Assembly: GCF_000425785.1 (NCBI RefSeq)
Contig: NZ_AUEC01000013.1
Coordinates: 62,001-126,000, forward strand
DNA length: 64,000 nucleotides
Direction: 5' to 3'
From: Pseudomonas taiwanensis DSM 21245
GTDB taxonomy: Bacteria > Pseudomonadota > Gammaproteobacteria > Pseudomonadales > Pseudomonadaceae
This document shows, piece by piece, positions 33,003 through 42,771 of the stretch (the first letter of the stretch is position 1; each line of letters begins with the position of its first letter). The position numbers were made by a program, and so were the translations under genes. The notes below the pieces were generated by a model that worked only from the letters and a program-made list of their open reading frames with translations, was not told the origin of the DNA and searched no databases.

Positions 33003-33321
33003 AGGGCAATCAGGGTAAAGCCGCGAGCTTAGCAGGCGGCCATGACCAATGGCTACCGGCATAAGAGCGGGTTTGGCCTTGGAAGTTCAGTGATTAAAAA
33101 CATCTTCATCATGGGGGTGCGGTAAATGGCCAGTATTGACCCGTTGCACCGGTTCTGCCGGATTTTTATGGCGATATGTTTCCAGGGTTTCCGAGAGTGC
33201 TCGTCATCGGATCTGTAAGAGGGTTTGGTGCATCCGGATAACCGTAGGAGCGAGCGTTGCTCGCGATGCGCCGCCCCGGCGGCGCTCGATCTCAATGACG
33301 CTCAATACCTCCCGGCAAGCC
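33003..33321. other. Intergenic region with one REP-like repeat
   Basis: No gene is supported. The left part holds the fklB promoter region. A repeat of the same family as 1387-1544 lies at 33244-33291 (gtaggagcgagcgttgctcg, then a gc-rich palindrome). An 80-codon frame on the minus strand crosses the repeat and is not credible. Confidence 0.55.
33244..33291. repeat. REP-type palindrome, third copy of the 1387 family
   Basis: Begins gtaggagcgagcgttgctcg, continues with cgccgccccggcggcg. It lies 31 bp from the stop of the LysR gene. Confidence 0.65.
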
Positions 33322-34254
33322 TCAGGGATACTCACACTCCCGATACTGCCCCGCCACCTCTCGCAACACCTCGCATACCCACTGCCCCGGCAGGCTCTGC
33401 GGCAAGGCGGCATTACGGCAGATGCCCACCGAGCCGCCCGGCTCGCGCACGCCCAGGTCGAGTTCGACCAGTTCGCCACGGCGCAGGTCAAGCAATACCG
33501 CATCGCGCGGTGCCACCCAGACCGCATCGCTACCCAGCAGATAACGCCGACTCAGCGCCAGCGACAGGGCTTCCAGGCGCTGGGCCGGCATCTGGATGCC
33601 GCATTGCACGAACAGGCTGTCGGCGTGCTGGCGGATGGTCGTGCCTGCCGGCGGCAACACCAAGGGATAAAGCCCGACCTGCGAGCGCTCCAGCGGGGCT
33701 GTAGCCAATAGCGGATGGCCGGGCCGCACCACCAGGCTCATCGACTCGCTGTACAGATGCTCGAACGACAAGCCCTGGATCTGCGGGCTGTCGGTCATGC
33801 GCCCGACCACCAGTTCCAGCTCGCCCAGGTGCAATTGCCCCAGCAATTGCGCGCTGACCCCGGTAACCACGCTGATCACCAGCGCCTCGTGCCGCTGATG
33901 CAACCGGCACAGCACTTCGGGCATCAACAGCCCTTCGACCGTGGACAAGACGCCGATGCGCACCTGCGAAGGTGCCCGCGCCTCACCGCGAAGGCTGCTA
34001 ACCCCATCGCGCAACGCCTGCACGCTGGGGCCTGCGTAACGCATGAAGCGTGCGCCGGCCGGTGTCAGTTCGACGCCCTGGCGGCTACGTTCGAACAACC
34101 GCGTTTCAAGCAGGTCTTCGAGCTCCTTGAGGGTTTTGGAGATCGCCGGCTGACTGATGGCCAGAATGTCGGCAGCCCTGGCCAGGCTGCCTTGACGGGC
34201 AATCTCCAGGAAACACAGCAGGTGGCGGTACTTGATGCGGGTATCGAGGTTCAT
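33322..34254 (-). CDS. LysR-family regulator, PcaQ/GbpR-like
   Basis: 310 residues. N-terminal HTH RHLLCFLEIARQGSLARAAD, ISQPAISKTLKELEDLLETR, then a substrate-binding domain. The opening MNLDTRIKYRHLLCFLEIAR is typical of the PcaQ/GbpR subgroup that controls protocatechuate or sugar catabolism. No pca genes are nearby, so the regulon lies elsewhere or is different. Seventy bases separate it from nirD upstream on the same strand; a link to nitrate genes is possible but not shown. Confidence 0.85.
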   Translation of the reverse strand: MNLDTRIKYRHLLCFLEIARQGSLARAADILAISQPAISKTLKELEDLLETRLFERSRQGVELTPAGARFMRYAGPSVQALRDGVSSLRGEARAPSQVRIGVLSTVEGLLMPEVLCRLHQRHEALVISVVTGVSAQLLGQLHLGELELVVGRMTDSPQIQGLSFEHLYSESMSLVVRPGHPLLATAPLERSQVGLYPLVLPPAGTTIRQHADSLFVQCGIQMPAQRLEALSLALSRRYLLGSDAVWVAPRDAVLLDLRRGELVELDLGVREPGGSVGICRNAALPQSLPGQWVCEVLREVAGQYRECEYP

Positions 34255-34323
34255 GCGGCAAGCTTACCGCATTGACGAACGTAGATAACCCGCGAACGCC
34301 CCAGCGCAGCCAGCAATCGACCG

Positions 34324-34686
34324 TCAGGCCACCGCCAACTCCACCGCCTCACCGTTCAAGCGTGCCGGCCATACCCGCAACCGCTGGTCGTCGTCTTCCA
34401 GGCATCTACCGCTTTTCAAGCTGAAATGCTGCTTGTACAACGGTGCCGCCACCACCAACTCCCCCTGCAGGCTACCCACCAGTCCGCGGCCGATGATGTT
34501 GGCCCCGGAACGTGGGTCGCGGTTGTCCACGGCGTACAACGTCTGTACCTGGCCTGGCAGATAGAACAGCGCCACCTGGGCTCCGTCGAACCACACCACA
34601 ACGCCGGAATCGGCGACCAGGTCATTGGCCTGGCAGACCGTTTGCCAGTTCGGTTGCTTGGCGACAGCAGCATTGGACAGGTTCAT
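34324..34686 (-). CDS. nirD: Assimilatory nitrite reductase small subunit NirD
   Basis: 120 residues. Rieske-fold subunit of NADH-dependent nitrite reductase; like other NirD proteins it lacks the Cys-His cluster ligands. Core DGAQVALFYLPGQVQTLYAV and PLYKQHFSLKSGRCLEDD are typical. The ATG shares one base with the nirB stop (TGATG), so synthesis is coupled. Confidence 0.95.
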   Translation of the reverse strand: MNLSNAAVAKQPNWQTVCQANDLVADSGVVVWFDGAQVALFYLPGQVQTLYAVDNRDPRSGANIIGRGLVGSLQGELVVAAPLYKQHFSLKSGRCLEDDDQRLRVWPARLNGEAVELAVA

Positions 34687-37238
34687 CAGACAGCCTCCTC
34701 GGCGGTGGGGATCAAATGCAACGGTGCGGCAGGCCGGCGCTGATCGCGTTCACGAACGAAATGCACGTCCGGGTCGGGCCGCTGGTCGTTGACGAAGGTA
34801 CGGAAGCGCTTGAGCTTTTCGGGGTCGTTCAGGGCGTTGGCCCATTCGCACTCATACTGGTCGACCACATGCTGCATCTGCGCCTCCAGCTCGGCGGCCA
34901 GCCCCAGGCTGTCGTCGAGAATCACCTGCTTGAGGTAGTCCAGGCCGCCTTCCAGACTTTCGCGCCACACCGAGGTGCGCTGCAACTTGTCGGCGGTGCG
35001 AATGTAGAACATCAGCACGCGGTCGATCAGGCGCACCAATGTCTCGTCGTCGAGGTCGGTGGCGAACAGCTCGGCATGACGTGGTCGCATGCCGCCGTTG
35101 CCGCAGATGTATAGGTTCCAGCCCTTGTCGGTGGCGATCACGCCGATGTCCTTGCTCTGCGCTTCGGCGCATTCGCGGGTGCAGCCGGACACTGCGAACT
35201 TGAGCTTGTGCGGCGATCGCAGGCCTTTGTAGCGGTCTTCCAGGCGCAGCGCCATGCCCACACTGTCCTGCACGCCATACCGGCACCAGGTGCTGCCGAC
35301 GCACGACTTCACCGTACGGGTCGACTTGCCGTAGGCATGGCCGGTCTCGAAGCCGGCGTCGATCAGCTCGCCCCAGATCAGCGGCAGTTCGTGCAACTGG
35401 GCACCGAACAGGTCGATACGCTGGCCGCCGGTGATCTTGGTGTAGAGGTCGTATTTCTTCGCCACCTGGCCAATCACGATCAGCTTGTCGGGGGTGATCT
35501 CGCCGCCCGGGATGCGCGGTACCACCGAGTAGGTGCCGTTCTTCTGCATGTTGGCCATGAAGGTGTCGTTGGTGTCCTGCAGCGGCACCAGGGCCGGGTC
35601 CATGATCGGCTGGTTCCAGCAGGAAGCGAGAATCGAGCCCACCGTCGGCTTGCAGATGTCGCAGCCGACATGGCCCTTGCCATGGCGTTCGAGCAACTCA
35701 TTGAAGGTGCGGATACCTTCGACGCGGACCAGACCGTAAAGCTCCTGGCGGGTGTAGGCGAAGTGCTCGCACAGACGCTTGTCGACGGTGACGCCACGGG
35801 CAGTCAACTCATGCTCGAAGACCTGCTTGAGCAGGGCCGCGCAGCCGCCACAACCGGTCGCAGCCTTGGTGCAACCCTTGAGGGCAGCCAGGTCGCTACA
35901 GCCGCTGTCGATGGCTGCGCAGACCGCGCCCTTGCTGACATTGTGGCAGGAACAGATCGTCGCGCTGTCAGGCAAGGCGTCGGCCCCAAGCGCTGGGGCG
36001 CCGGCACTTTGCGGCAGGATCAAGCCCGCGGGGTCCGCTGGCAGGGCAATGCCGTTCTGGGCGTATTGCAACAGGGTGTCGTAGTAACTGTTGTCGCCAA
36101 CCAGCACCGCGCCGAGCACGCGCTTGCCACTGGCATCGACCACCAGACGGCGGTAGGCGGCGGTGGCCTCGTCGATGAAGCGGTAGCTGCGCGACCCTGG
36201 GGTGGCGCCGTGGGCATCGCCGATGGAGCCGACATCGACCCCCAGCAGCTTGAGCTTGGTCGACATATCGGCACCGCCGAACTCGGCGGCCGCCTCACCG
36301 GTGAGCAGCGCCGCCAGATTACGGGCCATGCTGTAACCGGGGGCAACCAGACCGAAGATGCTGCCATTCCACGAAGCGCACTCGCCGATGGCGAAGATGC
36401 GCGGGTCGCTGGTGCGGCAGTGGCTGTCGATCACTACCCCACCGCGTGGGGCGATCTCGAGGCCACAGGCCCGCCCCAGGGCATCTTGCGGGCGGATACC
36501 AGCAGAAAATACGATCAGGTCGGTTTCCAGGTGTTCCCCACCATCGAAGTTCATCCGGTAGCGATAAGCCTCGCCGGCGCTGATCGACTGGGTGGCACGG
36601 GACAGGTGCACGCCCACGCCCAACGCTTCGATCCGTGCCTTGAGCGCAGCACCGCCCTCGCCGTCCAGTTGCACCGGCATCAACCGTGGGGCGAACTCGA
36701 CAACATGGGCTTCCAAGCCCAGTGACTTGAGTGCATTGGCCGCTTCCAGGCCAAGCAGGCCGCCCCCCACCACCACGCCACTACGGGCACCGCTGGCGGC
36801 GGCTCGAATGGCGTCCAGGTCGTCGAGGGTGCGATAGACCAGTCGAGCATTGCCGCTGGAACCTTCGATCGGTGGCACGAAGGGATACGAGCCCGTGGCC
36901 AGGACCAGGTGGTCGTAGCCGTAACGGCCTTCGGCGGTGACCACTTCGCAGCGTTCGCGGTCGATCTGCAGCACCGCCTCGCCCAGATGCAGGTGCACAC
37001 CGTTGTCGCCGTAGAACCCATGTTCGCACAGGGCCAGGGTTTCGGCACAGCTGCCGCCGAAGTACTCGGACAGGTGCACACGGTCGTATGCACGCTGGCG
37101 CTCTTCGCCGAACACCCGCACCTCGAAGCGCGCCAGGGCGCCACGTTCGATCAGTTGCTCGACGCAGTGATGGCCGACCATGCCGTTGCCGACAATCACC
37201 ACTCGCTCTCGTTGCCCGCCGTTCGCTGTTGCGTTCAT
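34686..37238 (-). CDS. nirB: Assimilatory nitrite reductase large subunit NirB
   Basis: 850 residues. Reduces nitrite to ammonium with NAD(P)H in the cytoplasm. Domains in order: FAD/NAD(P)H disulfide-reductase fold (RVVIVGNGMVGHHCVEQL near the start), BFD-like [2Fe-2S] domain (SATICSCHNVSKG ... TGCGGC), ferredoxin-like repeat, and the siroheme/[4Fe-4S] domain with ligands in SCVGSTWCRYG and VSGCTRECAEAQSKD. ATG 37238 (MNATANGGQRE) chosen. It has its own sigma-54-type promoter (37363) and an ANTAR-type leader with terminator, although it follows nasA on the same strand. Confidence 0.96.
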   Translation of the reverse strand: MNATANGGQRERVVIVGNGMVGHHCVEQLIERGALARFEVRVFGEERQRAYDRVHLSEYFGGSCAETLALCEHGFYGDNGVHLHLGEAVLQIDRERCEVVTAEGRYGYDHLVLATGSYPFVPPIEGSSGNARLVYRTLDDLDAIRAAASGARSGVVVGGGLLGLEAANALKSLGLEAHVVEFAPRLMPVQLDGEGGAALKARIEALGVGVHLSRATQSISAGEAYRYRMNFDGGEHLETDLIVFSAGIRPQDALGRACGLEIAPRGGVVIDSHCRTSDPRIFAIGECASWNGSIFGLVAPGYSMARNLAALLTGEAAAEFGGADMSTKLKLLGVDVGSIGDAHGATPGSRSYRFIDEATAAYRRLVVDASGKRVLGAVLVGDNSYYDTLLQYAQNGIALPADPAGLILPQSAGAPALGADALPDSATICSCHNVSKGAVCAAIDSGCSDLAALKGCTKAATGCGGCAALLKQVFEHELTARGVTVDKRLCEHFAYTRQELYGLVRVEGIRTFNELLERHGKGHVGCDICKPTVGSILASCWNQPIMDPALVPLQDTNDTFMANMQKNGTYSVVPRIPGGEITPDKLIVIGQVAKKYDLYTKITGGQRIDLFGAQLHELPLIWGELIDAGFETGHAYGKSTRTVKSCVGSTWCRYGVQDSVGMALRLEDRYKGLRSPHKLKFAVSGCTRECAEAQSKDIGVIATDKGWNLYICGNGGMRPRHAELFATDLDDETLVRLIDRVLMFYIRTADKLQRTSVWRESLEGGLDYLKQVILDDSLGLAAELEAQMQHVVDQYECEWANALNDPEKLKRFRTFVNDQRPDPDVHFVRERDQRRPAAPLHLIPTAEEAV

Positions 37239-37253
37239 AGCCGATCCTCGATC

Positions 37254-37288
37254 AAAAAAAAAGCGCCTGGAGCCGAAGCTCCAGGCGC
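37254..37288 (-). terminator. Leader terminator upstream of nirB
   Basis: Stem gcgcctggagc / gctccaggcgc, loop of four, followed on the minus strand by nine T, only 16 bp before the nirB start. A terminator here makes sense only with antitermination; its 5' arm overlaps the hexaloop hairpin at 37282. Confidence 0.9.
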
Positions 37289-37343
37289 CTTTGCCTGTAC
37301 TCATCACGGTGGGCCCCTGATTGATCGCCGTTGATCAGTGGGG
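37282..37343 (-). promoter_or_regulatory. NasT/ANTAR-type antitermination element in the nirB leader
   Basis: Two minus-strand hairpins with six-base loops carrying A at position 1 and G at position 4, the ANTAR-protein target. P1: stem tgatc/gatca, loop aacggc (37322-37337), extended by outer cccc/gggg to 37314-37343. P2: stem caggc/gcctg, loop aaaggc (37282-37297), whose 3' arm is part of the terminator. NasT, released from NasS by nitrate, is the known reader of such RNAs in pseudomonads and Azotobacter. NasT itself is not in the window. Confidence 0.82.
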
Positions 37344-37362
37344 CATGTTGTGAAACGGATGT

Positions 37363-37379
37363 AGCAGGGAGTGTGCCAA
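37363..37379 (-). promoter_or_regulatory. Sigma-54 promoter of nirBD
   Basis: Minus strand ttggcacactccctgct: the -24 GG and -12 GC are exactly ten bases apart, and TTGGCAC fits the consensus. The expected start site lies just before hairpin P1. A possible NtrC site, gcacc-N5-agtgc, is at 37501-37515. Confidence 0.75.
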
Positions 37380-37420
37380 ATGCTGCTGGACCACTGCCGA
37401 TGGGGTGACTGCGCTGGATT

Positions 37421-37487
37421 CATCGCCGTCAAGCCGGCGCCCACAGGTTCGGTGCGGTCTTCGCAGGCGCCGGCTTGCCGGCCATAA
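37421..37487. repeat. REP inverted pair between nasA and nirB
   Basis: atcgccgtcaagccggcgcc and, inverted, ggcgccggcttgccggcc. It separates the nasA 3' end from the nirB promoter and may end the nasA transcript. Confidence 0.65.
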
Positions 37488-37537
37488 GGCATTGAAAACC
37501 GCACCACCGAAGTGCATCCCTCACCATCCCGGTGCAA

Positions 37538-40500
37538 TCAATACACATCTCGCCGGTAGCGCTTGGCCTTGCTCAACGCTTCAACGTAAGCCTCCGCCGC
37601 CTCGTTGCTCATCTGGCCATGCACCGCCACGACCTCGCGCAGGGCGCCGTCCACATCCTTGGCCATACGCTGGGCATCGCCACACACATAGAAGTACGCC
37701 CCTGATTCAAGCCAGCGCCACACCTGCGCGCCTTGCTCACGCAGACGCTGTTGCACGTAGATCTTTTCGGCCTGGTCGCGGGAGAACGCGGTGTCCAGAT
37801 GCAGATGCCCGGCTGCCACCCAGGCCAGCAGTTGCTCCTTGTAATAGAAATCACTGGCGGCGTACTGCTCGCCGAAGAACAGCCAGTTTTCGCCACAGGC
37901 ACCGCGAGCCTCACGCTCTTCCAGAAACGCCCGGAACGGTGCGATGCCGGTACCGGGGCCGACCATGATCACAGGCGCGTTGTCGTCCTCCGGCAGGCGA
38001 AAGTGCTTCGATACCTGCGGGAAAATCGCCACCTTCAAGGTGTCCGCGCGGTCGGCGAGAAAAGCCGAGCAAACGCCCTTGCGCTGACCATAGCGTACGG
38101 TCGAGACGGTCAGGTGCACCTGATCGGGGTGAGCGGACGGGCTTGAACTGATCGAATACAGGCGCGGTTGCAGTGGTTTGAGCAACTCAAGCCAGCTGGC
38201 CAGCGGTAAGTCCTGAGGATACTCGCGCAGCACATCGGCCAACTGCCGGCCCCACAGCCACTCCTGCAATTCGGCCTTGTGCTCCGGTTGCAACAGACGC
38301 TGCAAGGCCGGCTGGTGGCGACCGAATACCTGCAACTGCTGCGGCGTGACCCGCGCGATCTCCAGGTGCTGCGCCAGGGCCTCAACCAAGGGCATGGCGG
38401 GCTTCCCGTTGAGTTCGACCAACGCCTGGCCATCGAGGTGCATCAACGCCAAGAGCTCTTCGACCAATGCCGGGCAGTTGCGTGGCCACACCCCAAGGGC
38501 ATCACCGGCCTCGTAGGTGAAGCCACTGCCAGCGAGGTCGAATACCAGCTGACGGGTTTCCTTGCTGGCTCCTGGGGCATTGAGCACGCGGTTTTCGAGT
38601 AGGGTCGCCGACCATGGTCGTTGCTTGCTGTAGAGCGGCGCCGGCAGGGCTTCCCTGGCTGGTTCGAGCGTGGTGGCAGGCCCGAGCTCGGGCAGCAGGG
38701 CTTGGAGCCAGTTGGCGAAGGTTTCGTCGAAATCCGGCTCGCAGTCGACACGCGGCAACAGGCGTCGGCCGCCCAGCTCGGCAAGGCGCTGATCGAGCTT
38801 GCGGCCAAACCCGCAGAACTGGTCGTAGCTCGAGTCTCCAAGGGCCAGCACGGCATAGGGCAGATCGGCGCAATGCCCCCCCTCTTCGCCTTGCAACGCA
38901 TTCCAGAACGCAGTACCGGTATCGGGCGCATCACCGTCGCCGAACGTGCTGGCAATCAGCACAACGCTCGCAGCGCCCTGCAACTGCCGTGGGGTGACCG
39001 CCTCCATGCAGTTCAACTGCACCGCCAGGCCGGCGTTGCGCAAGTGCCCAGCGCAACGCTCGGCCAGGGCTTCACCATTGCCGGTCTGCGATGCCCACAG
39101 CACTTGGTGTCGGGGGACATCGACCTGCGCAGGCGCCGACTGGGCGTAAAGCCCCGCCAGCAGCCCATCGACGAACAGACGTTGGGCCGCCGCCAGCGGC
39201 GCGTTGGCTGGCAGGCACGGCACCCCTTCAATGCGCGCCTGGTCCAGGCCGAGCAGGAAACCTTGCAAGTAGTGGCGCTCATCGTCGGCCAGAACCGGGG
39301 CAGGCAGCGCATCCAGGCCAAGCAGACGGGACAGCGTGGCGGTCGGCATGGTGGCGGGCTCCGAAGTGCGGGTGGCGGCGCCCAGGTCGAGGGCGTCGAT
39401 GCGTTCACCGGCGACCCGCTCCAGGGCCACCGCGCAATGCTTGAAGGCCGGCTGCAGCGACAGGGGGTCGACCGCATCACAGGTCACGGCATTGATTGCC
39501 AAGTGCTCGCCGAACACATCGTTCCAGTGGAACGGCGCGAAACAATTGCCAGGCATGACCCGGTCACTGACCCGTGCGGGCAACACGGCTTGGCCACGGC
39601 GCGAGCGGATCGCCACTGGGTCCTTGTCGCGAATGCCCAGGCGCTCGGCATCTTCCGGATGCAGCTCGACGAAGGGGCCGGGCTCCAGCTTGTTCAGCGC
39701 CGGCACCTTGCCGGTCTTGGTCAGCGTGTGCCACTGGTGCTGCACGCGCCCGGTGTTGAGCACCAGGGGATAATCGGCATCCGGCAGCTCTGGTGCCGGC
39801 AGCCACGGCCTGGCGAAGAAACGCGCCTTGCCGCTGGGGGTAGGAAAAGCCAGTGCGGGGCGCAGGCCTTCGGCGTCGCTCACCAGGTGCTGGCTGCGAC
39901 CGTCATTGAGGTAGCGCACTGGGCTGCGATCGCCCTCGTCGCCTGGCGCGCAGGGCCACTGGCGGGGGCTATGGCGCAGTTCGGGGTAGCCGATACCCCG
40001 CAGGTCGTAGCCTGTGGTGGGGTTCCAGAACTGGCGGATCTCCTCGTATACCGACTCGGCGTCGCGGTAGTCGAAGGCATGGGCATACCCCATGGCGCAG
40101 GCCACCCGGGCGATGAGTTGCCAGTCGGGCAAGCTCTGCCCCGGCGGCTCGACAGCGCGAGGCATGAGGGTAAGGTTGCGCTCGCTGTTGATCATCACAC
40201 CCTCGCCTTCGGCCCAGAGCGCGGCAGGCAGGAGAATGTCGGCGTAGCGGTTGGTCTCGGTGTCGAGAAAGGCATCCTGGCTGATGACCAGTTCAGCCTG
40301 GCGCAGGCCCTCGATGACTTGCTGGCGATTGGCGACACTGGCCACCGGGTTACTGCAGATGATCCAGCAGGCTTTCACCTCGCCAGCCTTCATCTGCTCG
40401 AACAATGCCACGGTACCCTCTGCACCTTCGCTGCGCAGGCTGCCTGGGGCCAGGCCCCACTGGTGCTCGACAAAGGCCCGATCCGCATCCACCAGTGCCG

Positions 40501-41560
40501 AGCGCTGCCCCGGCAGGCCCGGCCCCATGTAGCCCATCTCGCGCCCCCCCATGGCATTGGGCTGCCCGGTCAAGGAGAACGGCCCGCTGCCTGGACGACA
40601 GATGGCGCCAGTGGCCAGGTGCAGATTGCACAGGGCATTGCTGTGCCAGGTGCCGTGGACACTCTGGTTCAGGCCCATGGTCCAGCAACTCATCCATTCC
40701 CCGGCCGAGCCGATCCACTCGGCGGCCTGACGAATATCGGCTTGCGCCAATCCGGTGATGGCGGCAACGCGCTCGGGGCTGTAGTCCTCGAGGAAATCGG
40801 GCATTTCGTCCCAACCCTCGGTATGGCGGGCGATGAAATCCGGGTCGGTATGACCATTGCGGTGCAGCAGATGCAGCAGGCCATTGAGCAGCGCCATGTC
40901 GCTGCCGGGACGCACTTGCAGGAACAGGTCGGCCTTGTCGGCAGTGGCCGTGCGGCGTGGGTCGACCACGATCAGCTTGGCCCCGGCCTTGACGCGGTCA
41001 AGCAGGCGCAGGAACAGAATCGGGTGGCAGTCGGCCATGTTCGCGCCGATCACCAGGAACACTTCGGCATGCTCGAAATCCTGGTAACTGCCGGGCGGGC
41101 CATCGGCGCCGAGCGAAAGCTTGTAGCCGCTGCCGGCGCTGGCCATGCACAGGCGCGAGTTTGATTCGATATGGCGGGTGCGGATGAAACCCTTGGCCAA
41201 TTTATTGGCCAGGTACTGGGCCTCCAGCGACATTTGCCCAGAGACGTACAGTGCCACGGCATCGGCGCCGTGCTGGTCGATGATGCCACGCAGACGCCCG
41301 GCGGCTTGTTCGATGGCGAGGTCCAGAGGGGTGCGGGCTGGCTCCTGGTTGCGCTGCTGGCGCACGAAGGCCTCCTCCATACGCCCGGCAGCGTTCAGCG
41401 GCACATGGGCGGTGAGGCCCTTGGTGCACAGACGACCGAAATTGCTGGGGTGCAGCTTGTCGCCACTGACCTTGCCGACCTTGCCATTGGCCACGCTCAA
41501 CACAATGCCGCAGCCGACGCCGCAATACGGGCAGACACTGCGTACTTCGCTGCGGGTCAT
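37538..41560 (-). CDS. nasA: Assimilatory nitrate reductase fused to a CysJ-like flavoprotein reductase
   Basis: 1340 residues. Reduces nitrate to nitrite in the cytoplasm. The N-terminal half (to about 870) is a molybdopterin oxidoreductase: [4Fe-4S] ligands Cys10, Cys13, Cys17 (CPYCGVGCG) and Cys45 (GRLCTKG), Mo-ligand region NSRLCMASA. The C-terminal third is a flavodoxin domain ([19 protein letters not shown]) plus an FAD/NADPH domain ([29 protein letters not shown]), as in sulfite reductase alpha. The fusion makes the enzyme self-sufficient for NADPH electrons, replacing a separate NasC. ATG 41560 begins at the cluster motif; a longer frame reads through the leader terminator and is rejected. 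Confidence 0.95.
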   Translation of the reverse strand: MTRSEVRSVCPYCGVGCGIVLSVANGKVGKVSGDKLHPSNFGRLCTKGLTAHVPLNAAGRMEEAFVRQQRNQEPARTPLDLAIEQAAGRLRGIIDQHGADAVALYVSGQMSLEAQYLANKLAKGFIRTRHIESNSRLCMASAGSGYKLSLGADGPPGSYQDFEHAEVFLVIGANMADCHPILFLRLLDRVKAGAKLIVVDPRRTATADKADLFLQVRPGSDMALLNGLLHLLHRNGHTDPDFIARHTEGWDEMPDFLEDYSPERVAAITGLAQADIRQAAEWIGSAGEWMSCWTMGLNQSVHGTWHSNALCNLHLATGAICRPGSGPFSLTGQPNAMGGREMGYMGPGLPGQRSALVDADRAFVEHQWGLAPGSLRSEGAEGTVALFEQMKAGEVKACWIICSNPVASVANRQQVIEGLRQAELVISQDAFLDTETNRYADILLPAALWAEGEGVMINSERNLTLMPRAVEPPGQSLPDWQLIARVACAMGYAHAFDYRDAESVYEEIRQFWNPTTGYDLRGIGYPELRHSPRQWPCAPGDEGDRSPVRYLNDGRSQHLVSDAEGLRPALAFPTPSGKARFFARPWLPAPELPDADYPLVLNTGRVQHQWHTLTKTGKVPALNKLEPGPFVELHPEDAERLGIRDKDPVAIRSRRGQAVLPARVSDRVMPGNCFAPFHWNDVFGEHLAINAVTCDAVDPLSLQPAFKHCAVALERVAGERIDALDLGAATRTSEPATMPTATLSRLLGLDALPAPVLADDERHYLQGFLLGLDQARIEGVPCLPANAPLAAAQRLFVDGLLAGLYAQSAPAQVDVPRHQVLWASQTGNGEALAERCAGHLRNAGLAVQLNCMEAVTPRQLQGAASVVLIASTFGDGDAPDTGTAFWNALQGEEGGHCADLPYAVLALGDSSYDQFCGFGRKLDQRLAELGGRRLLPRVDCEPDFDETFANWLQALLPELGPATTLEPAREALPAPLYSKQRPWSATLLENRVLNAPGASKETRQLVFDLAGSGFTYEAGDALGVWPRNCPALVEELLALMHLDGQALVELNGKPAMPLVEALAQHLEIARVTPQQLQVFGRHQPALQRLLQPEHKAELQEWLWGRQLADVLREYPQDLPLASWLELLKPLQPRLYSISSSPSAHPDQVHLTVSTVRYGQRKGVCSAFLADRADTLKVAIFPQVSKHFRLPEDDNAPVIMVGPGTGIAPFRAFLEEREARGACGENWLFFGEQYAASDFYYKEQLLAWVAAGHLHLDTAFSRDQAEKIYVQQRLREQGAQVWRWLESGAYFYVCGDAQRMAKDVDGALREVVAVHGQMSNEAAEAYVEALSKAKRYRRDVY

Positions 41561-41580
41561 GGGTAGTCTCCTGTAGGCAG

Positions 41581-41640
41581 AAACGAAAAAGGCGCCGGCT
41601 GCCCCGAGCTTGCTTGGCAAGCGGGGGGCAACACGGCGCC
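41581..41640 (-). terminator. Leader terminator upstream of nasA
   Basis: Long stem ggcgccg...cggcgcc (41591-41640) with an inner gccccgagcttgc / gcaagcggggggc stem; on the minus strand the stem is followed by tttttcgttt. It ends about 20 bp before the nasA start. Confidence 0.85.
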
Positions 41641-41679
41641 TTTGTCGTGGAATGTCGGGGGGCATCGACGTTGATGGCC
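41632..41679 (-). promoter_or_regulatory. NasT/ANTAR-type antitermination element in the nasA leader
   Basis: P1 (41661-41679): stem ggc(c)atc/gatgcc with one bulge, loop aacgtc. P2 (41632-41649): stem cacgac/gccgtg with one mismatch, loop aaaggc. Both loops have A1 and G4; P2 shares its loop sequence with the nirB leader and overlaps the terminator's 5' arm. Confidence 0.78.
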
Positions 41680-41696
41680 CTCTAGGCAGTGGCTGA

Positions 41697-41713
41697 GCAA
41701 GTTTTGGGCCAGC
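41697..41713 (-). promoter_or_regulatory. Sigma-54 promoter of nasA
   Basis: Minus strand ctggcccaaaacttgct, GG and GC ten bases apart, close to the TGGCAC-N5-TTGC consensus. A near-palindrome gcaccacgcggtggc at 41767-41781 could be an NtrC-type site. Confidence 0.72.
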
Positions 41714-41723
41714 TGGACCGGCA

Positions 41724-41755
41724 CCATCGCCGGCAAGCCGGCGCCTGCCGGTATC
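41724..41755. repeat. REP unit in the nasA/map intergenic region
   Basis: atcgccggcaagccggcgcc, single unit, between the nasA promoter and the divergent methionine aminopeptidase gene. Confidence 0.55.
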
Positions 41756-41841
41756 GGCCAGGCAGCGCACCACGCGGTGGCGTGATCAAGCCCCGCAGCG
41801 CTATGCTGGGGCACTTTTCATCAAGAGCCGCTTCCTGTCCC

Positions 41842-42618
41842 ATGTCCAAGGTGATCCTCAAGACGCCCGCCCAACTCGACCTGATGCGCAACGCAGGCCA
41901 ACTGTTGGCGCAGGTGTTCGCCGACCTCGACAGTTTTATTCGCCCCGGCATTACCACGATGCAGATCAACGACCGTGCCGAGGCCTTCATCACCCAGACC
42001 CTCAAGGCACGCCCGGCCAGCAAAGGCCAGTACGGCTTCCCCTACTCGCTCAACACCTCGGTGGACCATGTGGTGTGTCATGGCATGCCCAAGGCGGAGG
42101 AGGTGCTCCAGGAAGGCTCGATCATTAATGTCGATATCACCCTCGAACAGGGTGGCTACATCGCTGATTCATCGAAGATGTACAGCATCGGGGCCATAAG
42201 CGACGAGGCCCGCCGCCTGGTCGACACCACCTATGAGGCATTGTGGAAAGGCATCGGGCAGGTACGCCCCGGGGCCACCCTGGGCGATGTCGGTCACGCC
42301 ATCCAGGCCCACGCCGAGGCGGCGGGCTACAGCGTGGTGCGCGAGTATTGCGGGCACGGTATCGGCAAGCAGATGCATGAGGCGCCCGAAGTGCTGCACT
42401 ACGGCCAACGCGGCATGGGCATGAAGTTGCAACCGGGGATGGTGTTCACCATCGAGCCGATGATCAACCAGGGCGGGCGGGGAACACGAACGCTGCGCGA
42501 TGGCTGGACAGTGATTACCCGCGACCACACGCTGTCGGCGCAGTGGGAGCATACCGTGGCGGTGACTGAAAACGGCGTCGAGGTACTGACGCTACGGGAG
42601 GAAGAGCGCAATCGTTGA
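41842..42618 (+). CDS. map: Type I methionine aminopeptidase (second copy type)
   Basis: 258 residues, the usual size. Removes the initiator methionine from nascent proteins. Metal-ligand motifs: NVDITLEQGGYIADSS (the first ligand Asp is at DIT), HGIGKQMHEAP, FTIEPMIN. The window context (no rpsB) indicates it is not the canonical rpsB-linked copy. ATG 41842 (MSKVILKTPAQLDL) has no clear ribosome site. A hairpin terminator (42702) follows. Confidence 0.92.
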   Translation: MSKVILKTPAQLDLMRNAGQLLAQVFADLDSFIRPGITTMQINDRAEAFITQTLKARPASKGQYGFPYSLNTSVDHVVCHGMPKAEEVLQEGSIINVDITLEQGGYIADSSKMYSIGAISDEARRLVDTTYEALWKGIGQVRPGATLGDVGHAIQAHAEAAGYSVVREYCGHGIGKQMHEAPEVLHYGQRGMGMKLQPGMVFTIEPMINQGGRGTRTLRDGWTVITRDHTLSAQWEHTVAVTENGVEVLTLREEERNR

Positions 42619-42701
42619 GACTGGCGAGGTGGCGATGCCGTCCAATAGGGGCAAATCGGCGGCGACACCTTCCGCCACGCCGATTCAGCCGGCGCAGAAA
42701 C

Positions 42702-42731
42702 AAAAAAAGCGACCCTAAGGTCGCTTTCTTT
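42702..42731. terminator. Bidirectional terminator between map and tRNA genes
   Basis: Stem aaagcgacc / ggtcgcttt with loop ctaa, A-run before and T-rich sequence after. It serves map (+) and the tRNA operon (-). Confidence 0.85.
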
Positions 42732-42771
42732 GTGGCTTCCGGGTGTTCAGTGGGCCCTGGAAGCTGGAATA

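Noticed and set aside
33053..33295. 80-codon open frame on the minus strand
   Set aside because: It runs through a REP palindrome, has no ribosome site and resembles no family.
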